From: Cochlodiniinecator piscidefendens
Lineage (GTDB): Bacteria; Pseudomonadota; Alphaproteobacteria; Rhodobacterales; Rhodobacteraceae
Direction: 5' to 3'
NCBI RefSeq assembly: GCF_011326755.1
Contig: NZ_JAAOIE010000007.1
Span: 1 to 64,000, forward strand
DNA: 64,000 nt
In this document: positions 1-10,220 of the stretch, piece after piece
Position numbering within the stretch: position 1 is the first letter of the stretch
Layout of the letters: each line of letters opens with the position of its first letter
Program-made: the position numbers and the translations under genes
The notes under the pieces: generated by a model
Told to the model about the DNA's origin: nothing
Seen by the model: the letters and a program-made list of their open reading frames with translations, nothing else
Database searches by the model: none

Positions 1-345
1 TCTACAAGTCGCTTCCAGCTAAATCAACCTCTAAATCCCATCCGCAACCTCAGCTGCTTCCGTTCCCCTCAGAGCGTCTCGTTTCCGTGTCGCCCTTTCG
101 GTAAGGCGGTGTTTAGGCCTATGCGAAAAGAGTCGCAACCCCTTTTTTCGAAAAATGTGAAAGTTTTTTGAAATTTCCTTCATTATATATGTTTTTCAAC
201 AACTTACCCGAAATAGAAAAGTGAACCTTTTGCTGGAACAACAAAAACACCCCGAAAACAGAGGGTTTTGCGGAAGCCCCTTATGGATATACCCAACACA
301 ATCCGCAGCCCAACGGTTCCGACCCCCATCTAGCGTCGAAAAATA
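1..345. other. Non-coding left edge of the window
   Basis: No credible open reading frame was found. The first 140 bases are pyrimidine-rich and include a short run with a possible local hairpin around 95-115 (cgcc, a short loop, then ggcg). From about 145 to 250 the sequence becomes very AT-rich with repeated A and T runs, as in a promoter or the flank of a highly expressed gene lying to the left. The bet operon terminator begins at 351. Nothing here can be assigned a function from the sequence alone. Confidence 0.5.
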
Positions 346-350
346 CAAAA

Positions 351-377
351 AAGGCCCGCCACTGCGGCGAGCCCTTT
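351..377 (-). terminator. Rho-independent terminator of the bet operon
   Basis: On the minus strand a GC-rich hairpin (AAAGGGCTCGCC, short loop, GGCGGGCCTTTT) is followed by a T run. It begins a few bases past the betA stop codon, so it should end the betI-betC-betB-betA transcript. Confidence 0.8.
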
Positions 378-381
378 CTGT

Positions 382-2046
382 TTAACGCTGAGATGATTCC
401 CAATTGGTGTTCATCCAAGGTTCATCATTTGCAGGGGCAAGCATTCCCTTACCTAAGATATGATCAGCTGCTTTTTCACCGGTCATAATGGATGGCCCAT
501 TCAGGTTCCCATTGGTAATCCGAGGGAAGATAGAACTGTCCGCGACGCGCAGCCCCTCTACGCCGATCACACGGCATTCTGGATCAACGACCGCCATTGG
601 ATCATCGGTCGCCCCCATCTTGCAAGAACACGACGGATGATAGGCACTTTCGACATGCTCCTTAATGAACCCGTTTAGCTCATCATCAGACTGCACCGCA
701 TCCCCCGGTTGGATTTCATGTTTGACGTAGGGCTTGAACGCATCCTGCGCAAAGATTTCGCGGGTCAAACGAATACAGGTGCGGAAATCTTCCCAGTCCT
801 GTTCAGTGGACATATAGTTGAACTGAATGTTGGGTGCGTCTTTTGGATCAGCCGATGCCAATGTCACCTCACCGCGTGACGGGGAGCGCATTGGACCGAC
901 GTGCGCCTGGAACCCGTGGCCCTCGGCGGCGACCTTACCATCATAACGCACAGCAATAGGGAGGAAGTGATACTGGATATCAGGATACTCCACCCCCGCC
1001 TTTGAACGAATGAACGCGGCGCTTTCAAATTGGTTTGATGCGCCGAGGCCTTTTTTGGTGAACAGCCACTGCGCTCCGATCACCGCTTTGGACACGAGGT
1101 TCCAATGCTTATAGAGCGTGATCGGTTTTTTGGACGCCATCTGAAGATACAGTTCCAAATGGTCCTGCAGGTTTTTACCAACGCCTGGGCGATCGGCGAC
1201 AACCTCGATCCCGTGTTTCGCCAATTCCGCAGCTGGGCCAATGCCCGAAAGCATCAACAGTTTGGGTGAATTGATAGAAGAGGCAGATACGATCACTTCG
1301 CGGCGGGCGCGAATGACCTCGATCTTTCCGCCACGCTCAACCTCAACCCCGACAGCACGGCCCTCTTCGATAACAACCTTGCGCGCCAATGCGCGAACCA
1401 TATCGCAGTTGTCACGTTCCAGCGCCGGACGCAGATACGCATTTGCAGCAGACCAACGACGCCCATTGTGCACCGTTTGCTCCATCGGGCCGAAACCCTC
1501 TTGCTGTTGACCATTATAGTCATCGGTCACCGGATAGCCCGCTTGCTCCCCTGCATCGACGAAGGCCTGAAACAATGGGTTTTTGCGTGGGCCACGGCTG
1601 ACGTGCAACGGGCCGGATTTTCCGCGCCAGTCAGGATCACCACCGTGTCCGCCAGAATCCCAGCTTTCCATGCGTTTGTAATACGGCAACACATCCGCAT
1701 ACGACCAACCCTGCGCACCACTTTCGGCCCAGTGATCAAAATCCTTAGCATTGCCGCGCACATAGACCATGCCATTGATAGAAGACGATCCACCAATAAC
1801 TTTACCGCGCGGCGTTGCCAGACGACGGCCATCCAAATGCGGCTCTGGCAGGGATTGATACCCCCAGTCATAGGTTTTCATATTCATCGGATAGCTCAGC
1901 GCAGCCGGCATCTGAATAAGCGGCCCAATATCTGTGCCACCATGCTCGATGATGAGCACCGACGCGCCTGCCTCAGACAAACGATAAGCCATCGCGCAGC
2001 CCGCAGACCCCGCGCCAATAATTACAAAATCAGCTTCCATTTTCAT
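382..2046 (-). CDS. betA: Choline dehydrogenase
   Basis: This is an FAD-dependent GMC-family oxidoreductase that oxidises choline to betaine aldehyde, usually at the inner membrane, in glycine betaine synthesis. The N-terminus has the dinucleotide fold [17 protein letters not shown] (residues 8-24), followed by the GMC signature [14 protein letters not shown] near 85-98. The C-terminus carries [10 protein letters not shown] and [11 protein letters not shown], which hold the catalytic His and Asn typical of the family. At 554 residues it has family length. It is the last gene of the bet operon, 46 bases after betB. The start at 2046 has GGTGGA directly against it; the ATG at 2040 has better spacing and may be the true start. 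Confidence 0.95.
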   Translation of the reverse strand: MKMEADFVIIGAGSAGCAMAYRLSEAGASVLIIEHGGTDIGPLIQMPAALSYPMNMKTYDWGYQSLPEPHLDGRRLATPRGKVIGGSSSINGMVYVRGNAKDFDHWAESGAQGWSYADVLPYYKRMESWDSGGHGGDPDWRGKSGPLHVSRGPRKNPLFQAFVDAGEQAGYPVTDDYNGQQQEGFGPMEQTVHNGRRWSAANAYLRPALERDNCDMVRALARKVVIEEGRAVGVEVERGGKIEVIRARREVIVSASSINSPKLLMLSGIGPAAELAKHGIEVVADRPGVGKNLQDHLELYLQMASKKPITLYKHWNLVSKAVIGAQWLFTKKGLGASNQFESAAFIRSKAGVEYPDIQYHFLPIAVRYDGKVAAEGHGFQAHVGPMRSPSRGEVTLASADPKDAPNIQFNYMSTEQDWEDFRTCIRLTREIFAQDAFKPYVKHEIQPGDAVQSDDELNGFIKEHVESAYHPSCSCKMGATDDPMAVVDPECRVIGVEGLRVADSSIFPRITNGNLNGPSIMTGEKAADHILGKGMLAPANDEPWMNTNWESSQR

Positions 2047-2092
2047 TCCACCATCAAGGGCACGGCCCCGCCTACACGGGGCCTGCTCGCTT

Positions 2093-3550
2093 TTAGTAAG
2101 GGGCCTCTACGTCATTCATAGAGACATAAACCGTCTTCATTTCTGAGAAATGGTTGATCGCGAGCTTTGAATTTTCGCGTCCAACACCTGACATCTTGCT
2201 CCCGCCAAAGGGGGCTTCAACTGGGGCAAGGTTGTAGGTGTTGATATAACATGTCCCCGCTTCAAATCCGGCAACAACGCGGTGCGCACGCATAATGTCG
2301 GCGGTAAACACCCCGGCGGCTAGGCCAAATTCAGTATCATTGGCACGCGCCAGCACTTCTTCTTCTGTGTCGAAATCAAGCACAGACATGACAGGACCAA
2401 AGATTTCTTCGCGAGCGATAGACATATTGTCCGTCACATCGGCAAAAATCGCTGGCTCAAGGTAATACCCTTCGCCTTCGATCCGTTTGCCGCCGTAGAC
2501 CAGACGTGCACCTTCGGCGACGCCCTTCTCAATATAGCTGAGCGCAATGTTCATCTGGTTTTCAGACACCATTGGGCCAAAGCTCACGTCTTCATCCATT
2601 GGGTCGCCAATTTTGGCATTGGCCAAACGCTCTGACAGGCGTTTCAGGAACTTTTCTTTGATGCCCTTCTGAACGAAAACACGGGTTCCGTTGGAGCAGA
2701 CCTGACCTGAAGAATAGAAGTTCCCAAGGATCGCACCGCCAACGGCATTTTCAACATCAGCGTCATCAAACACGATCATTGGGGATTTACCGCCAAGTTC
2801 CATCGTGACGTGTTTCATCTCGGCAGCAGCTGCTGCATAAACCTTGCGACCTGTTGGAACGGACCCGGTCAAAGAAACCTTGGCCACGCGCGGGTCTGTG
2901 ATCAATGATGCGCCAACTGCGCCGTATCCTTGCACAACATTATAAACACCTTTTGGTGCCCCTGCTTCGATCAGGATCTCAGCAACTTTCAACGCCGATA
3001 GAGGTGTAGTTTCTGATGGCTTGAACACCATAGAATTGCCACATGCCAGCGCAGGCGCGCCTTTCCAACAAGCAATCTGTGTTGGGTAGTTCCATGCGCC
3101 GATCCCAACGCAAACACCCAAGGCTTCGCGCATCGTGTAGACGAAATCACCGCCAGCCAATGGAATATGTTCACCAGTCAACGACCCGGCCAAACCACCA
3201 AAATACTCAAGCGCATCCGCACCAGAGGTCGCGTCAGCAACGGTGGTTTCCTGAATCGGTTTACCGGTGTCGTGGGTTTCAATCACCGATAGTTCATAGT
3301 TGCGTTCACGCATCATGTCAGACGCCTTGCGCAGCACTCGGCCCCGTTCGGTACCTGACAATGCAGCCCATTCTTTTTGGGCGGCTTTGGCAGAATTCAA
3401 AGCCAAATCAATAATAGCCGGGGTTGCTGCGTGTAATTTGGCAATTGTTTCGCCGGTTGCAGGGTAGACCACGTCGATCACATCGCCTGCGGTATCTTCG
3501 ACGTATTCGCCATTGATAAAGTGGCTGGCTTTAGGTTGGTATAACATCAT
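2093..3550 (-). CDS. betB: Betaine aldehyde dehydrogenase
   Basis: This NAD(P)-dependent aldehyde dehydrogenase converts betaine aldehyde to glycine betaine, the second oxidation of the choline pathway. The active-site ELGGKSP is present, and the catalytic Cys lies in [16 protein letters not shown], a context characteristic of BetB rather than of general aldehyde dehydrogenases. The C-terminal [14 protein letters not shown] is also typical. Its 485 residues match the family. The start overlaps the betC stop by four bases (ATGA), so the two are probably translationally coupled. Confidence 0.95.
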   Translation of the reverse strand: MMLYQPKASHFINGEYVEDTAGDVIDVVYPATGETIAKLHAATPAIIDLALNSAKAAQKEWAALSGTERGRVLRKASDMMRERNYELSVIETHDTGKPIQETTVADATSGADALEYFGGLAGSLTGEHIPLAGGDFVYTMREALGVCVGIGAWNYPTQIACWKGAPALACGNSMVFKPSETTPLSALKVAEILIEAGAPKGVYNVVQGYGAVGASLITDPRVAKVSLTGSVPTGRKVYAAAAAEMKHVTMELGGKSPMIVFDDADVENAVGGAILGNFYSSGQVCSNGTRVFVQKGIKEKFLKRLSERLANAKIGDPMDEDVSFGPMVSENQMNIALSYIEKGVAEGARLVYGGKRIEGEGYYLEPAIFADVTDNMSIAREEIFGPVMSVLDFDTEEEVLARANDTEFGLAAGVFTADIMRAHRVVAGFEAGTCYINTYNLAPVEAPFGGSKMSGVGRENSKLAINHFSEMKTVYVSMNDVEAPY

Positions 3551-5055
3551 TCACCTCTTGGGAAACGGGCGTTTTCTTCGACCACGTTCAAATCCATATG
3601 ATTGCGCATATAGCGCTCACTTGCTTTCAGAAGGGGTTGGTAATCCCACGGGAAATAGGCGCCATTGCGCAAGGATTCATAAACCACCCAGCGCCGCGCT
3701 TGCGATTGGCGCACATCCGCGTCAAATCGGTCTAAATCCCAACGATCGTCAGACTTAGCTCGCAGCGTTTGCAATGTTCCGGCATGGGCCGGATCATCCG
3801 CTAAATTGGTCAACTCGTGCGGGTCGTTTTCCATATCAAACAGCTGATCCGCGTCCAGCGCACAGCGGTTATATTTCCATTTGCCATACCGCAATGACAC
3901 CAACGGCGCATAAGACGCCTCAGCCGCATATTCCATCGCAACCGGGGTCGTTCTGACCTCGCCTTTTGCATAGGGAATCAAGCTTTCGCCATCAGTCCAC
4001 GGTAGAACCTCATCCAGACTGACATTGGCCAAATCACAAAGCGTCGGCGTGAAATCTATGTTGGATACGGGTTCTTTCACCAACTGCGGCTCAAGATCAG
4101 GCGACGACACCATAAACGGCACACGCGCTGATCCCTCATAAAAACACATCTTAAACCACAGACCCCGATCCCCGAGCATATCGCCATGATCAGAGACAAA
4201 CATGATAATCGCCTCTTGGCGAGTGCTTTCAAGCGCTTCGATCACTTCGCCGATTTTATCATCAAGATATGAGATATTGGCGAAATAAGCCCGGCGGGAC
4301 CGCTTTATGTCCTCTTCGGTGATGTTGAAGCTACGCCAATCATTCGCGTCAAAAATCCGCTTGGCGTGTGCATCATGTTCTTCATAAGGCATCGCCGGAA
4401 CTTCGGGCAAAAGATGTTCGCAATCCTCATACAGATCCCAGTATTTCTTACGCGCTACATAAGGGTCGTGCGGATGTGTAAAGCTGACAGTCAGGCTCCA
4501 CGGGCGGTCATCTTTGCCACGGGCAAGGTCATAGACTTTACGCGTCGCATTATAGGCAACCTCGTCATCATATTCCATCTGATTGGAAATCTCAGCCACA
4601 CCTGATTCAGTGACCGAACTCATATTGTGATACCACCAATCAATCCGCTCGCCCGGCTTACGATAATCAGGGGTCCAGCCGAAATCAGGCGGATAGATAT
4701 CCGTTGTTAGACGCTCTTCAAAACCATGTAGCTGGTCAGGGCCAACAAAGTGCATCTTACCCGACAGGCAGGTTTGATACCCCGCCCGACGCAAATGGTG
4801 TGCATAGGTTGGAATGTCAGATGCAAATTCTGCCGCGTTATCATAAACCCGTGTCCGCGACGGCAACTGCCCGGTCATAAACGATGCCCGCCCCGGCGCG
4901 CACAAAGGCGACGCAGTATAGGCATTTTGAAACCGCACAGATTTCGCCGCCAGTTTCTTTAAGTTCGGGGCGTGCAGCCAGTCCGCTGGACCATCGGGAA
5001 ACAACGTCCCGTTCAACTGATCCACCATAAAGATGAGAATATTCGGTTGGCTCAT
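3547..5055 (-). CDS. betC: Choline-sulfatase
   Basis: This enzyme hydrolyses choline-O-sulfate to choline and sulfate, which feeds the BetA/BetB pathway and releases sulfate. It is a type I arylsulfatase. The active-site loop [14 protein letters not shown] (near residues 49-62) holds the Cys of the C-x-P-x-R motif that matures to formylglycine, and an early Asp in FMVDQLN is a metal ligand. A second metal site is seen in [11 protein letters not shown]. The C-terminal region with [12 protein letters not shown] is typical of BetC. It overlaps betI upstream and betB downstream by four bases each. It implies that algal choline-O-sulfate can be used as an osmolyte or as a C, N and S source. Confidence 0.95.
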   Translation of the reverse strand: MSQPNILIFMVDQLNGTLFPDGPADWLHAPNLKKLAAKSVRFQNAYTASPLCAPGRASFMTGQLPSRTRVYDNAAEFASDIPTYAHHLRRAGYQTCLSGKMHFVGPDQLHGFEERLTTDIYPPDFGWTPDYRKPGERIDWWYHNMSSVTESGVAEISNQMEYDDEVAYNATRKVYDLARGKDDRPWSLTVSFTHPHDPYVARKKYWDLYEDCEHLLPEVPAMPYEEHDAHAKRIFDANDWRSFNITEEDIKRSRRAYFANISYLDDKIGEVIEALESTRQEAIIMFVSDHGDMLGDRGLWFKMCFYEGSARVPFMVSSPDLEPQLVKEPVSNIDFTPTLCDLANVSLDEVLPWTDGESLIPYAKGEVRTTPVAMEYAAEASYAPLVSLRYGKWKYNRCALDADQLFDMENDPHELTNLADDPAHAGTLQTLRAKSDDRWDLDRFDADVRQSQARRWVVYESLRNGAYFPWDYQPLLKASERYMRNHMDLNVVEENARFPRGE

Positions 5056-5633
5056 TTGTGCCCCTCCAGCAAAAAGTCGAGATAGTCGATCACCATCGCT
5101 GCTGCGGCCTCTCCCGTAGGTTGGGCCCCCTTCAAAGCATGGCGAATATAGTGGCCATCAATCATGGCCGCGATTCCGGTCGCCGCAAATTCTGCGTGCC
5201 CCTCCAAAAGTGGACGCAGCCCAACCAAAAGGTTCGAATGCATCCGTTTTTGATAGATTCGCAAAAGCCGCGCGGCTTCTTTTGACGTCTGAGCTTGAAC
5301 ATAAAAATTCAGCCAAGCACTGATCACCTCAGGGCGGAAATTGCCGGCTTCAAAGCTGGCGCGGATTACGCCTTCAACTCGGTCTCGTGGGGATTTGGCC
5401 AAGACCAAAGCCCCACGAACCTGCGCGCCGTAAACTGTGAGGATATGGCGCATAGCAGCAAGAAATATTTGATCTTTTCCACCAAAGTAATGATGGGCAA
5501 GCGCTGAGGAAACCCCTGCTCGTTTTGCGATCTGTGACACTGTTACATCCAGAGATCCAGCGCGGCCAATTTCAGTGATCGTCGCTTTCACCAGCGCCTC
5601 GCGCCTGATAGGCTCCATCCCGAGTTTAGGCAT
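5052..5633 (-). CDS. betI: TetR-family repressor BetI
   Basis: BetI represses choline-to-betaine genes and is released in the presence of choline. The N-terminus MPKLGMEPIRREALVKATI and the recognition helix region VSSALAHHYFGGKDQ are close to known BetI proteins. I chose the ATG at 5633 because the protein then starts exactly like characterised BetI, and GGAGA lies six bases upstream; an upstream ATG at 5690 would add 19 unconserved residues. The result is 193 residues, the usual length. It is the first gene of the leftward operon and is divergent from choX, so it can control both directions through the palindrome at 5678. Confidence 0.93.
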   Translation of the reverse strand: MPKLGMEPIRREALVKATITEIGRAGSLDVTVSQIAKRAGVSSALAHHYFGGKDQIFLAAMRHILTVYGAQVRGALVLAKSPRDRVEGVIRASFEAGNFRPEVISAWLNFYVQAQTSKEAARLLRIYQKRMHSNLLVGLRPLLEGHAEFAATGIAAMIDGHYIRHALKGAQPTGEAAAAMVIDYLDFLLEGHK

Positions 5634-5677
5634 GATTTTCTCCAAAAAGCTTGCTTTATGACTCTTCTTCGATTTTA

Positions 5678-5691
5678 ATTGACTCGTCAAT
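5678..5691. promoter_or_regulatory. Probable BetI operator in the betI-choX control region
   Basis: A perfect inverted repeat, ATTGAC-TC-GTCAAT, lies in the 82-base gap between betI and choX. Known BetI boxes in gamma-proteobacteria are palindromes of the ATTGA...TCAAT type, so this matches in form and place. Binding by BetI is inferred. Confidence 0.6.
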
Positions 5692-5715
5692 CAAGAAAAA
5701 ACAGGGAACTAAATA

Positions 5716-6633
5716 ATGACTTTTAAAACTGCTATCTCCGCATTGGCCTTGTCTGCTGCTGCTGGCACTGCTTACGCCGATTGCGGCACTGTTACGTTTT
5801 CAGACGTGGGCTGGACAGATATCACAGCGACCACTGCAACTGCCTCTTTGATCCTCGAAGCACTTGGCTATGAAACAGATATCAAAGTTCTGTCTGTACC
5901 TGTGACTTACATCTCTTTGGCTGAGGGCGACGTTGATGTATTCTTGGGCAACTGGATGCCAACCATGGAAGCCGACATCGCACCCTACCGCGAAGCAGGC
6001 ACCGTTGACATCATGGGTCCAAACCTCACTGGTACAGCCTACACATTGGCAACCAACGCCCAAGGCGCGGCGCTCGGCATTGCAGACTTTGCTGATCTCG
6101 CAGCCCACGCAGAAGCCCTCGACGGCAAAATCTACGGCATCGAGCCCGGCAACGACGGCAACCGTATTGTTATGGACCTGATCGACGCTGACACCTTCGG
6201 CATGAGCGCGCTTGAAGTTGTCGAAAGCTCTGAACAAGGCATGTTGGCGCAAGTTGATCGCGCGTCTTCTCGTGATGAACCTATCGTGTTCTTGGGTTGG
6301 GCTCCGCACCCAATGAACTCAAACTTCGAAGTAACCTACCTCACCGGTGGCGAAGAATGGTTTGGCGCAGAGGGTGACGTGTTTACCAACACCCGTGCAG
6401 GTTATGCCGAAGAATGCCCAAATGTCGGCGCGCTTCTGAACAACATGACGTTCACCCTTGATATGGAAAACCAAATCATGGGCGCAATCCTGGACGAAGG
6501 CGAAGACGCAGATGATGCTGCAGAAGCATGGCTTGCTGCAAACGCTGACGCGCTTGGCCCATGGCTTGACGGCGTGACAACCAAAGACGGCGGCGATGCA
6601 ATGGCTGCGGTTAAATCGTCACTGGGTCTCTAA
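5716..6633 (+). CDS. choX: Choline ABC transporter, periplasmic binding protein
   Basis: This is the substrate-binding protein of a choline importer (OpuAC/ProX fold). A Sec signal peptide covers about residues 1-21 and ends in TAYA-D. Aromatic residues W33, W80, Y109 and W195 line up, with a constant offset of ten, with the ligand-cage residues I remember for Sinorhizobium ChoX (W43, W90, Y119, W205), which supports choline as ligand. Length is 305 residues. It is first in choX-choW-choV and divergent from the bet operon. A hairpin after its stop codon probably keeps its expression above that of the membrane and ATPase subunits. Confidence 0.92.
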   Translation: MTFKTAISALALSAAAGTAYADCGTVTFSDVGWTDITATTATASLILEALGYETDIKVLSVPVTYISLAEGDVDVFLGNWMPTMEADIAPYREAGTVDIMGPNLTGTAYTLATNAQGAALGIADFADLAAHAEALDGKIYGIEPGNDGNRIVMDLIDADTFGMSALEVVESSEQGMLAQVDRASSRDEPIVFLGWAPHPMNSNFEVTYLTGGEEWFGAEGDVFTNTRAGYAEECPNVGALLNNMTFTLDMENQIMGAILDEGEDADDAAEAWLAANADALGPWLDGVTTKDGGDAMAAVKSSLGL

Positions 6634-6656
6634 GGCTTTGTAAAACTAAGATCAGA

Positions 6657-6686
6657 AGCTCCAGCCATCGCGCTGGAGCTTTTTTA
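6657..6686 (+). terminator. Attenuating hairpin between choX and choW
   Basis: AGCTCCAGC, loop, GCTGGAGCT followed by six Ts forms a classic intrinsic terminator shape 24 bases after the choX stop. choW follows without a clear new promoter, so it is probably a leaky terminator that raises choX transcript relative to choWV. Confidence 0.75.
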
Positions 6687-6712
6687 TACATGAACGGAAT
6701 GTGGTGGGCGCG

Positions 6713-7549
6713 ATGGATTGGCTGACTGAAGAGAAGATCCCAATAGGGAAAACTGCTAAAATTATTTTCGAATGGATGCGCGACAACTTCGCTTGGTTCT
6801 TTGAGGGGCTTGAAGTCTTTCTGACATGGGTGATCGAGGCAACCGTTGAACTGCTGCAATACCCGCACCCCGTTTTTCTCATCGCGCTCTTTGCCGGGTT
6901 GACTTGGGTTATTCAAAAGGACTGGAAACGGGTCGTTCTTGTTTCGCTTTGCTTTCTCTACGTCCTGAACCAAGGCTATTGGGAAGAAACCACCGAAAGC
7001 TTAACGCTTATCCTTTATGCCGTGTTGTTCTGTATGGGTGTTGGCGTTCCAATCGGCATCTATGCGGCGCATAACCCCCGTTTTTATTCATTCATCCTGC
7101 CCGTTTTGGACATGATGCAAACCATTCCGACCTTTGTGTATCTGATCCCGATGATCGTTCTCTTTGGTATTGGCATGGTTCCGGGCCTCGTTGCGACGTT
7201 TATCTTCGTAATTCCTGCGCCCATCCGCCTGACCGAACTTGGCGTATCCCAAGTTCCAACCTCTTTGATCGAAGCCGCGCGCGCCTTTGGTGCGACCCCG
7301 CGCCAAACGCTTTACAAAGTCGAATTGCCCTACGCCTTCCCGCAGATCATGACCGGGTTGAACCAAACCATCATGCTCAGCCTATCCATGGTTGTGATTG
7401 CCGCCCTCGTTGGCGCGGATGGCTTGGGTGTGCCAGTGGTTCGTGCACTGCAACAGGTGAATGCCGCCAAAGGCTTCGAAAGCGGATTTGTCATCGTCGC
7501 CGTCGCAATCGCGCTCGACCGGATGCTACGGGTGGAGAACAAGACATGA
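6713..7549 (+). CDS. choW: Choline ABC transporter, permease
   Basis: This is the inner-membrane channel subunit of the choline importer (ProW/OpuAB type, 278 residues). Several hydrophobic segments surround the permease core, and the EAA loop that docks the ATPase is seen as IEAARAFGATPRQTLYKVEL. The first 40 residues are a cytoplasmic lead-in common in ChoW. The ATG at 6713 is preferred over two upstream GTG codons because GGTGGG precedes it and the protein then starts MDWLTEEKIP. Its stop codon overlaps the choV start (ATGA). Confidence 0.93.
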   Translation: MDWLTEEKIPIGKTAKIIFEWMRDNFAWFFEGLEVFLTWVIEATVELLQYPHPVFLIALFAGLTWVIQKDWKRVVLVSLCFLYVLNQGYWEETTESLTLILYAVLFCMGVGVPIGIYAAHNPRFYSFILPVLDMMQTIPTFVYLIPMIVLFGIGMVPGLVATFIFVIPAPIRLTELGVSQVPTSLIEAARAFGATPRQTLYKVELPYAFPQIMTGLNQTIMLSLSMVVIAALVGADGLGVPVVRALQQVNAAKGFESGFVIVAVAIALDRMLRVENKT

Positions 7550-8574
7550 GCAATGCTGTAGAATTTGACAACGTCTCTATCGTCTTTGGCGACAGTCCTG
7601 AAACCGCGCTTCCGCTTATGGATGACATGAAGGAACGTGGCGAAATCCAAAAAGAAACCGGTCAGGTGTTGGGTGTTCACAACTGCTCAATTGATGTGGC
7701 TGAGGGCGAAATCCTCGTCCTTATGGGGCTGTCAGGATCAGGAAAATCGACTCTTCTGCGGGCCGTAAATGGGTTAAACCCCGTGGTGCGCGGATCTGTG
7801 CGGGTGAACAATGGCGATCAAATGGTCGACATCACCAACACCGATGAAACAACCCTGCGCCACATGCGCCAACACCGCATTGCAATGGTGTTTCAACAAT
7901 TTGGCCTTTTGCCATGGCGCACGGTGCGTGAAAACACCGGCCTTGGGCTTGAGCTCGGTGGCATGTCCAAAGTAGAACGCACCAAAAAAGTTGATGAACA
8001 ACTCAAATTGGTGAACCTGTCTGATTGGGCGGATCGCAAAGTGGGCGAACTGTCAGGCGGCATGCAGCAACGCGTCGGGCTTGCCCGTGCGTTTGCAACG
8101 GATGCGCCGATTTTGCTGATGGATGAACCCTTCTCAGCGCTTGATCCATTGATCCGCACACGGCTTCAGGATGAATTGCTAGACCTGCAACGCGACCTGA
8201 AACGCACTATCATTTTCGTGAGCCACGACCTCGACGAAGCCTTTAAGCTTGGCGACCGCATCGCGATTATGGAAGGCGGGCGCATCGTGCAATGCGGCAC
8301 GCCTCAGGATATTTTCTCAAATCCTGCAAATGAATATGTGGCGGATTTCGTCGCACATATGAATCCGCTTGGCGTCTTATGCGCCCGCGACGTGGTTGAA
8401 CCCACAGACGAAACACCAAAACTCACAGTATCCCCCGATACAGACATCCGCGAAGTGATGGAACGCATCGGTGAAACAGGGGACGCTGTTGGGGTCATTG
8501 ACGAAGCCGGTACCCTGATCGGTAAAGTCACTAAAGACCGAGTCCTCGCAAAACTCCTCGATCCCCGCAGCTAA
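7546..8574 (+). CDS. choV: Choline ABC transporter, ATP-binding protein
   Basis: This ATPase energises ChoXW. Walker A GLSGSGKST (near residues 65-73), signature LSGGMQQRVGLARA and Walker B ILLMDEPFSALD are intact, followed by the switch His in FVSHDLDEA. The last 60 residues look like a degenerate CBS-type regulatory tail (DTDIREVMERIG, VIDEAGTLIGKVTKD), as in OpuAA/ProV proteins, where such domains sense ionic strength. Length 342 is normal. It is coupled to choW by a four-base overlap and is followed by a strong terminator. Confidence 0.94.
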   Translation: MSNAVEFDNVSIVFGDSPETALPLMDDMKERGEIQKETGQVLGVHNCSIDVAEGEILVLMGLSGSGKSTLLRAVNGLNPVVRGSVRVNNGDQMVDITNTDETTLRHMRQHRIAMVFQQFGLLPWRTVRENTGLGLELGGMSKVERTKKVDEQLKLVNLSDWADRKVGELSGGMQQRVGLARAFATDAPILLMDEPFSALDPLIRTRLQDELLDLQRDLKRTIIFVSHDLDEAFKLGDRIAIMEGGRIVQCGTPQDIFSNPANEYVADFVAHMNPLGVLCARDVVEPTDETPKLTVSPDTDIREVMERIGETGDAVGVIDEAGTLIGKVTKDRVLAKLLDPRS

Positions 8575-8578
8575 CCTT

Positions 8579-8607
8579 AAAACCCGGTCTTAGGACCGGG
8601 TTTTTTT
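8579..8607. terminator. Bidirectional terminator between choV and the EamA gene
   Basis: AAACCCGGTC, loop, GACCGGGTTTTTTT is an intrinsic terminator for choV. The A run on the left serves the convergent gene in the other direction, whose stop codon lies at the edge of the T run. Confidence 0.85.
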
Positions 8608-9499
8608 ATGCCTGAGCAGCGCGTCGTTTTAATACTGTTTCCCGCCAACTGATAAAACTGATCGCAGCAATAATAATGCCGCCACCCAACATCACCCAGC
8701 TGTCCGCAGGTTCATTAAAAAACAGCGCGCCCAGCAGCGTTGCCCAAATCAGCTGTAAAAATGTCACCGGCTGCGTGACAGATACCGGGGCTGCCTGAAA
8801 TGCCAAGGTCATCGAAAAATGCCCCGCCGTTGCAAACACCGCGACTAAGAACAGCCAAAACACCTGCATCCCACTCAGCGGCACCCAGACCATCCACGCA
8901 AATGGTGCAAGCCCAATGGCCACCGTGATAGACAGCATCCCCACCACGACCGAGGGCGACACCTGATCCGCCATGCGCTTTGCGATCAAATATCCCCCGG
9001 CAAACAAAATCGGGGTCAAAATCATCGCCCCGTGACCCGCTGTCAGTTCCCGCACACCCGGGCGCAAAATAATCAAAGCCCCGATCAATGCCGCCAACAC
9101 CGCCCCCAATCGACGCAACGCAAAGGTTTCCCCCAGCAACAGCGCGGCCCCCAGCGTAACATAGACAGGTGATAGATAATTCATCGCCGTGACCTCAGCG
9201 ATTGAAATCTGCGTCATCGCAAAAAACCACAGAATGACCCCGCCGGTTTGCATCACCCCACGCAAGGCGAACAATTTAACCTGCGTCGACGTCATGCGCG
9301 CTTCGATCATGGGTTTGATCATCGGGATGACAAACAACAGACCCAAAGCATACCGCATAAATGCCGCTTGGGCTGGTGGGACAGCCCCACCGATATGTTT
9401 CACCAATGCAGTGACGGCGACAAAATTCAAACCGGTCATCAACATCCAAAACACCCCCATAAGAGGGCGATCTGGTTTTTGTGTTTTAAGATTACTCAT
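8606..9499 (-). CDS. EamA/DMT-family transporter
   Basis: This is an inner-membrane protein of the drug/metabolite transporter superfamily with about ten hydrophobic segments in two EamA repeats (about residues 12-140 and 150-285). Such proteins usually export amino acids, nucleosides or other metabolites; the substrate cannot be read from sequence. The ATG at 9499 (MSNLKTQKPD) is preferred over a TTG nine bases upstream. It is convergent with choV and 40 bases from lysE on the same strand. Confidence 0.82.
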   Translation of the reverse strand: MSNLKTQKPDRPLMGVFWMLMTGLNFVAVTALVKHIGGAVPPAQAAFMRYALGLLFVIPMIKPMIEARMTSTQVKLFALRGVMQTGGVILWFFAMTQISIAEVTAMNYLSPVYVTLGAALLLGETFALRRLGAVLAALIGALIILRPGVRELTAGHGAMILTPILFAGGYLIAKRMADQVSPSVVVGMLSITVAIGLAPFAWMVWVPLSGMQVFWLFLVAVFATAGHFSMTLAFQAAPVSVTQPVTFLQLIWATLLGALFFNEPADSWVMLGGGIIIAAISFISWRETVLKRRAAQA

Positions 9500-9539
9500 A
9501 GCAGCCAAAGGATACCCCTGCCCGCTCTATTGCAAGGGC

Positions 9540-10136
9540 TCATTGCGTCAGCAGCTTGGCCGCTATCCCCCACATGACAAGCGCAATGATGAAATCCAAA
9601 ATCCGCCACGCCAATGGCTTTGAAAATAAGGGCCTGAGAAGCCGCGCGCCGTAGGCCAACGAAAAGAAAAAAACAAAAGAAGACAAGACAGCCCCCGCTC
9701 CAAAGGCCAATGCGCTGTCATATTGTGTCGATACAGAGCCCAGAAAAACCACCGTATCCAGATACACATGCGGGTTTAGCCAAGTCAGCGCCAAACAGGT
9801 TAGCAATGCCTTGCTCAAACTTTGCCCTCCGTTCCCTTCAGCAGTCAGTGCTTCTCCACCGCGCCACGCTGCCCGCATTTTTTCAAATCCGTACCAGACC
9901 AAAAACGCCACACCACCATATAGGAACACCGGCGTTACGAGCGGCAGCGTGCGTTCAATCCAGCCAAAACTGCTGACGCCGAACGTGATCAACAAAGCGT
10001 CTGACACCGCGCAGGTCAAAGCCACCCAAAACACATGCTCCCCACGCAACCCCTGTCGCAACACAAACGCATTTTGCGCCCCAATTGCCAAAATCAAACT
10101 TAGCCCCAAAAAGAACCCGGCACTTGCACTTTGCAT
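9540..10136 (-). CDS. LysE/ArgO-family amino acid exporter
   Basis: This is a six-helix inner-membrane exporter of the LysE superfamily. The ArgO-like N-terminus SLILAIGAQNAFVLRQGL and the motif LALTWLNPHVYLDTVV are clear. Family members export arginine or lysine when they accumulate. The start at 10136 has AAGGAG at the right distance; an in-frame upstream ATG adds 17 unlikely residues. It is divergent from an ArgP-like LysR gene, the standard arrangement for its regulator. Length is 198 residues. Confidence 0.88.
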   Translation of the reverse strand: MQSASAGFFLGLSLILAIGAQNAFVLRQGLRGEHVFWVALTCAVSDALLITFGVSSFGWIERTLPLVTPVFLYGGVAFLVWYGFEKMRAAWRGGEALTAEGNGGQSLSKALLTCLALTWLNPHVYLDTVVFLGSVSTQYDSALAFGAGAVLSSFVFFFSLAYGARLLRPLFSKPLAWRILDFIIALVMWGIAAKLLTQ

Positions 10137-10220
10137 ATCAAACTCCTTGCTTGACGAGGGGATACTCTGGGCGCACAGTTTAGCCAAATTAATAATTTTG
10201 AAATGGAATTAAAATTTCTA

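Noticed and set aside
1468-2121. 217-residue plus-strand reading frame
   Set aside because: It is antisense to betA, rich in Arg and His, and matches no family; it is a shadow of the betA codons.
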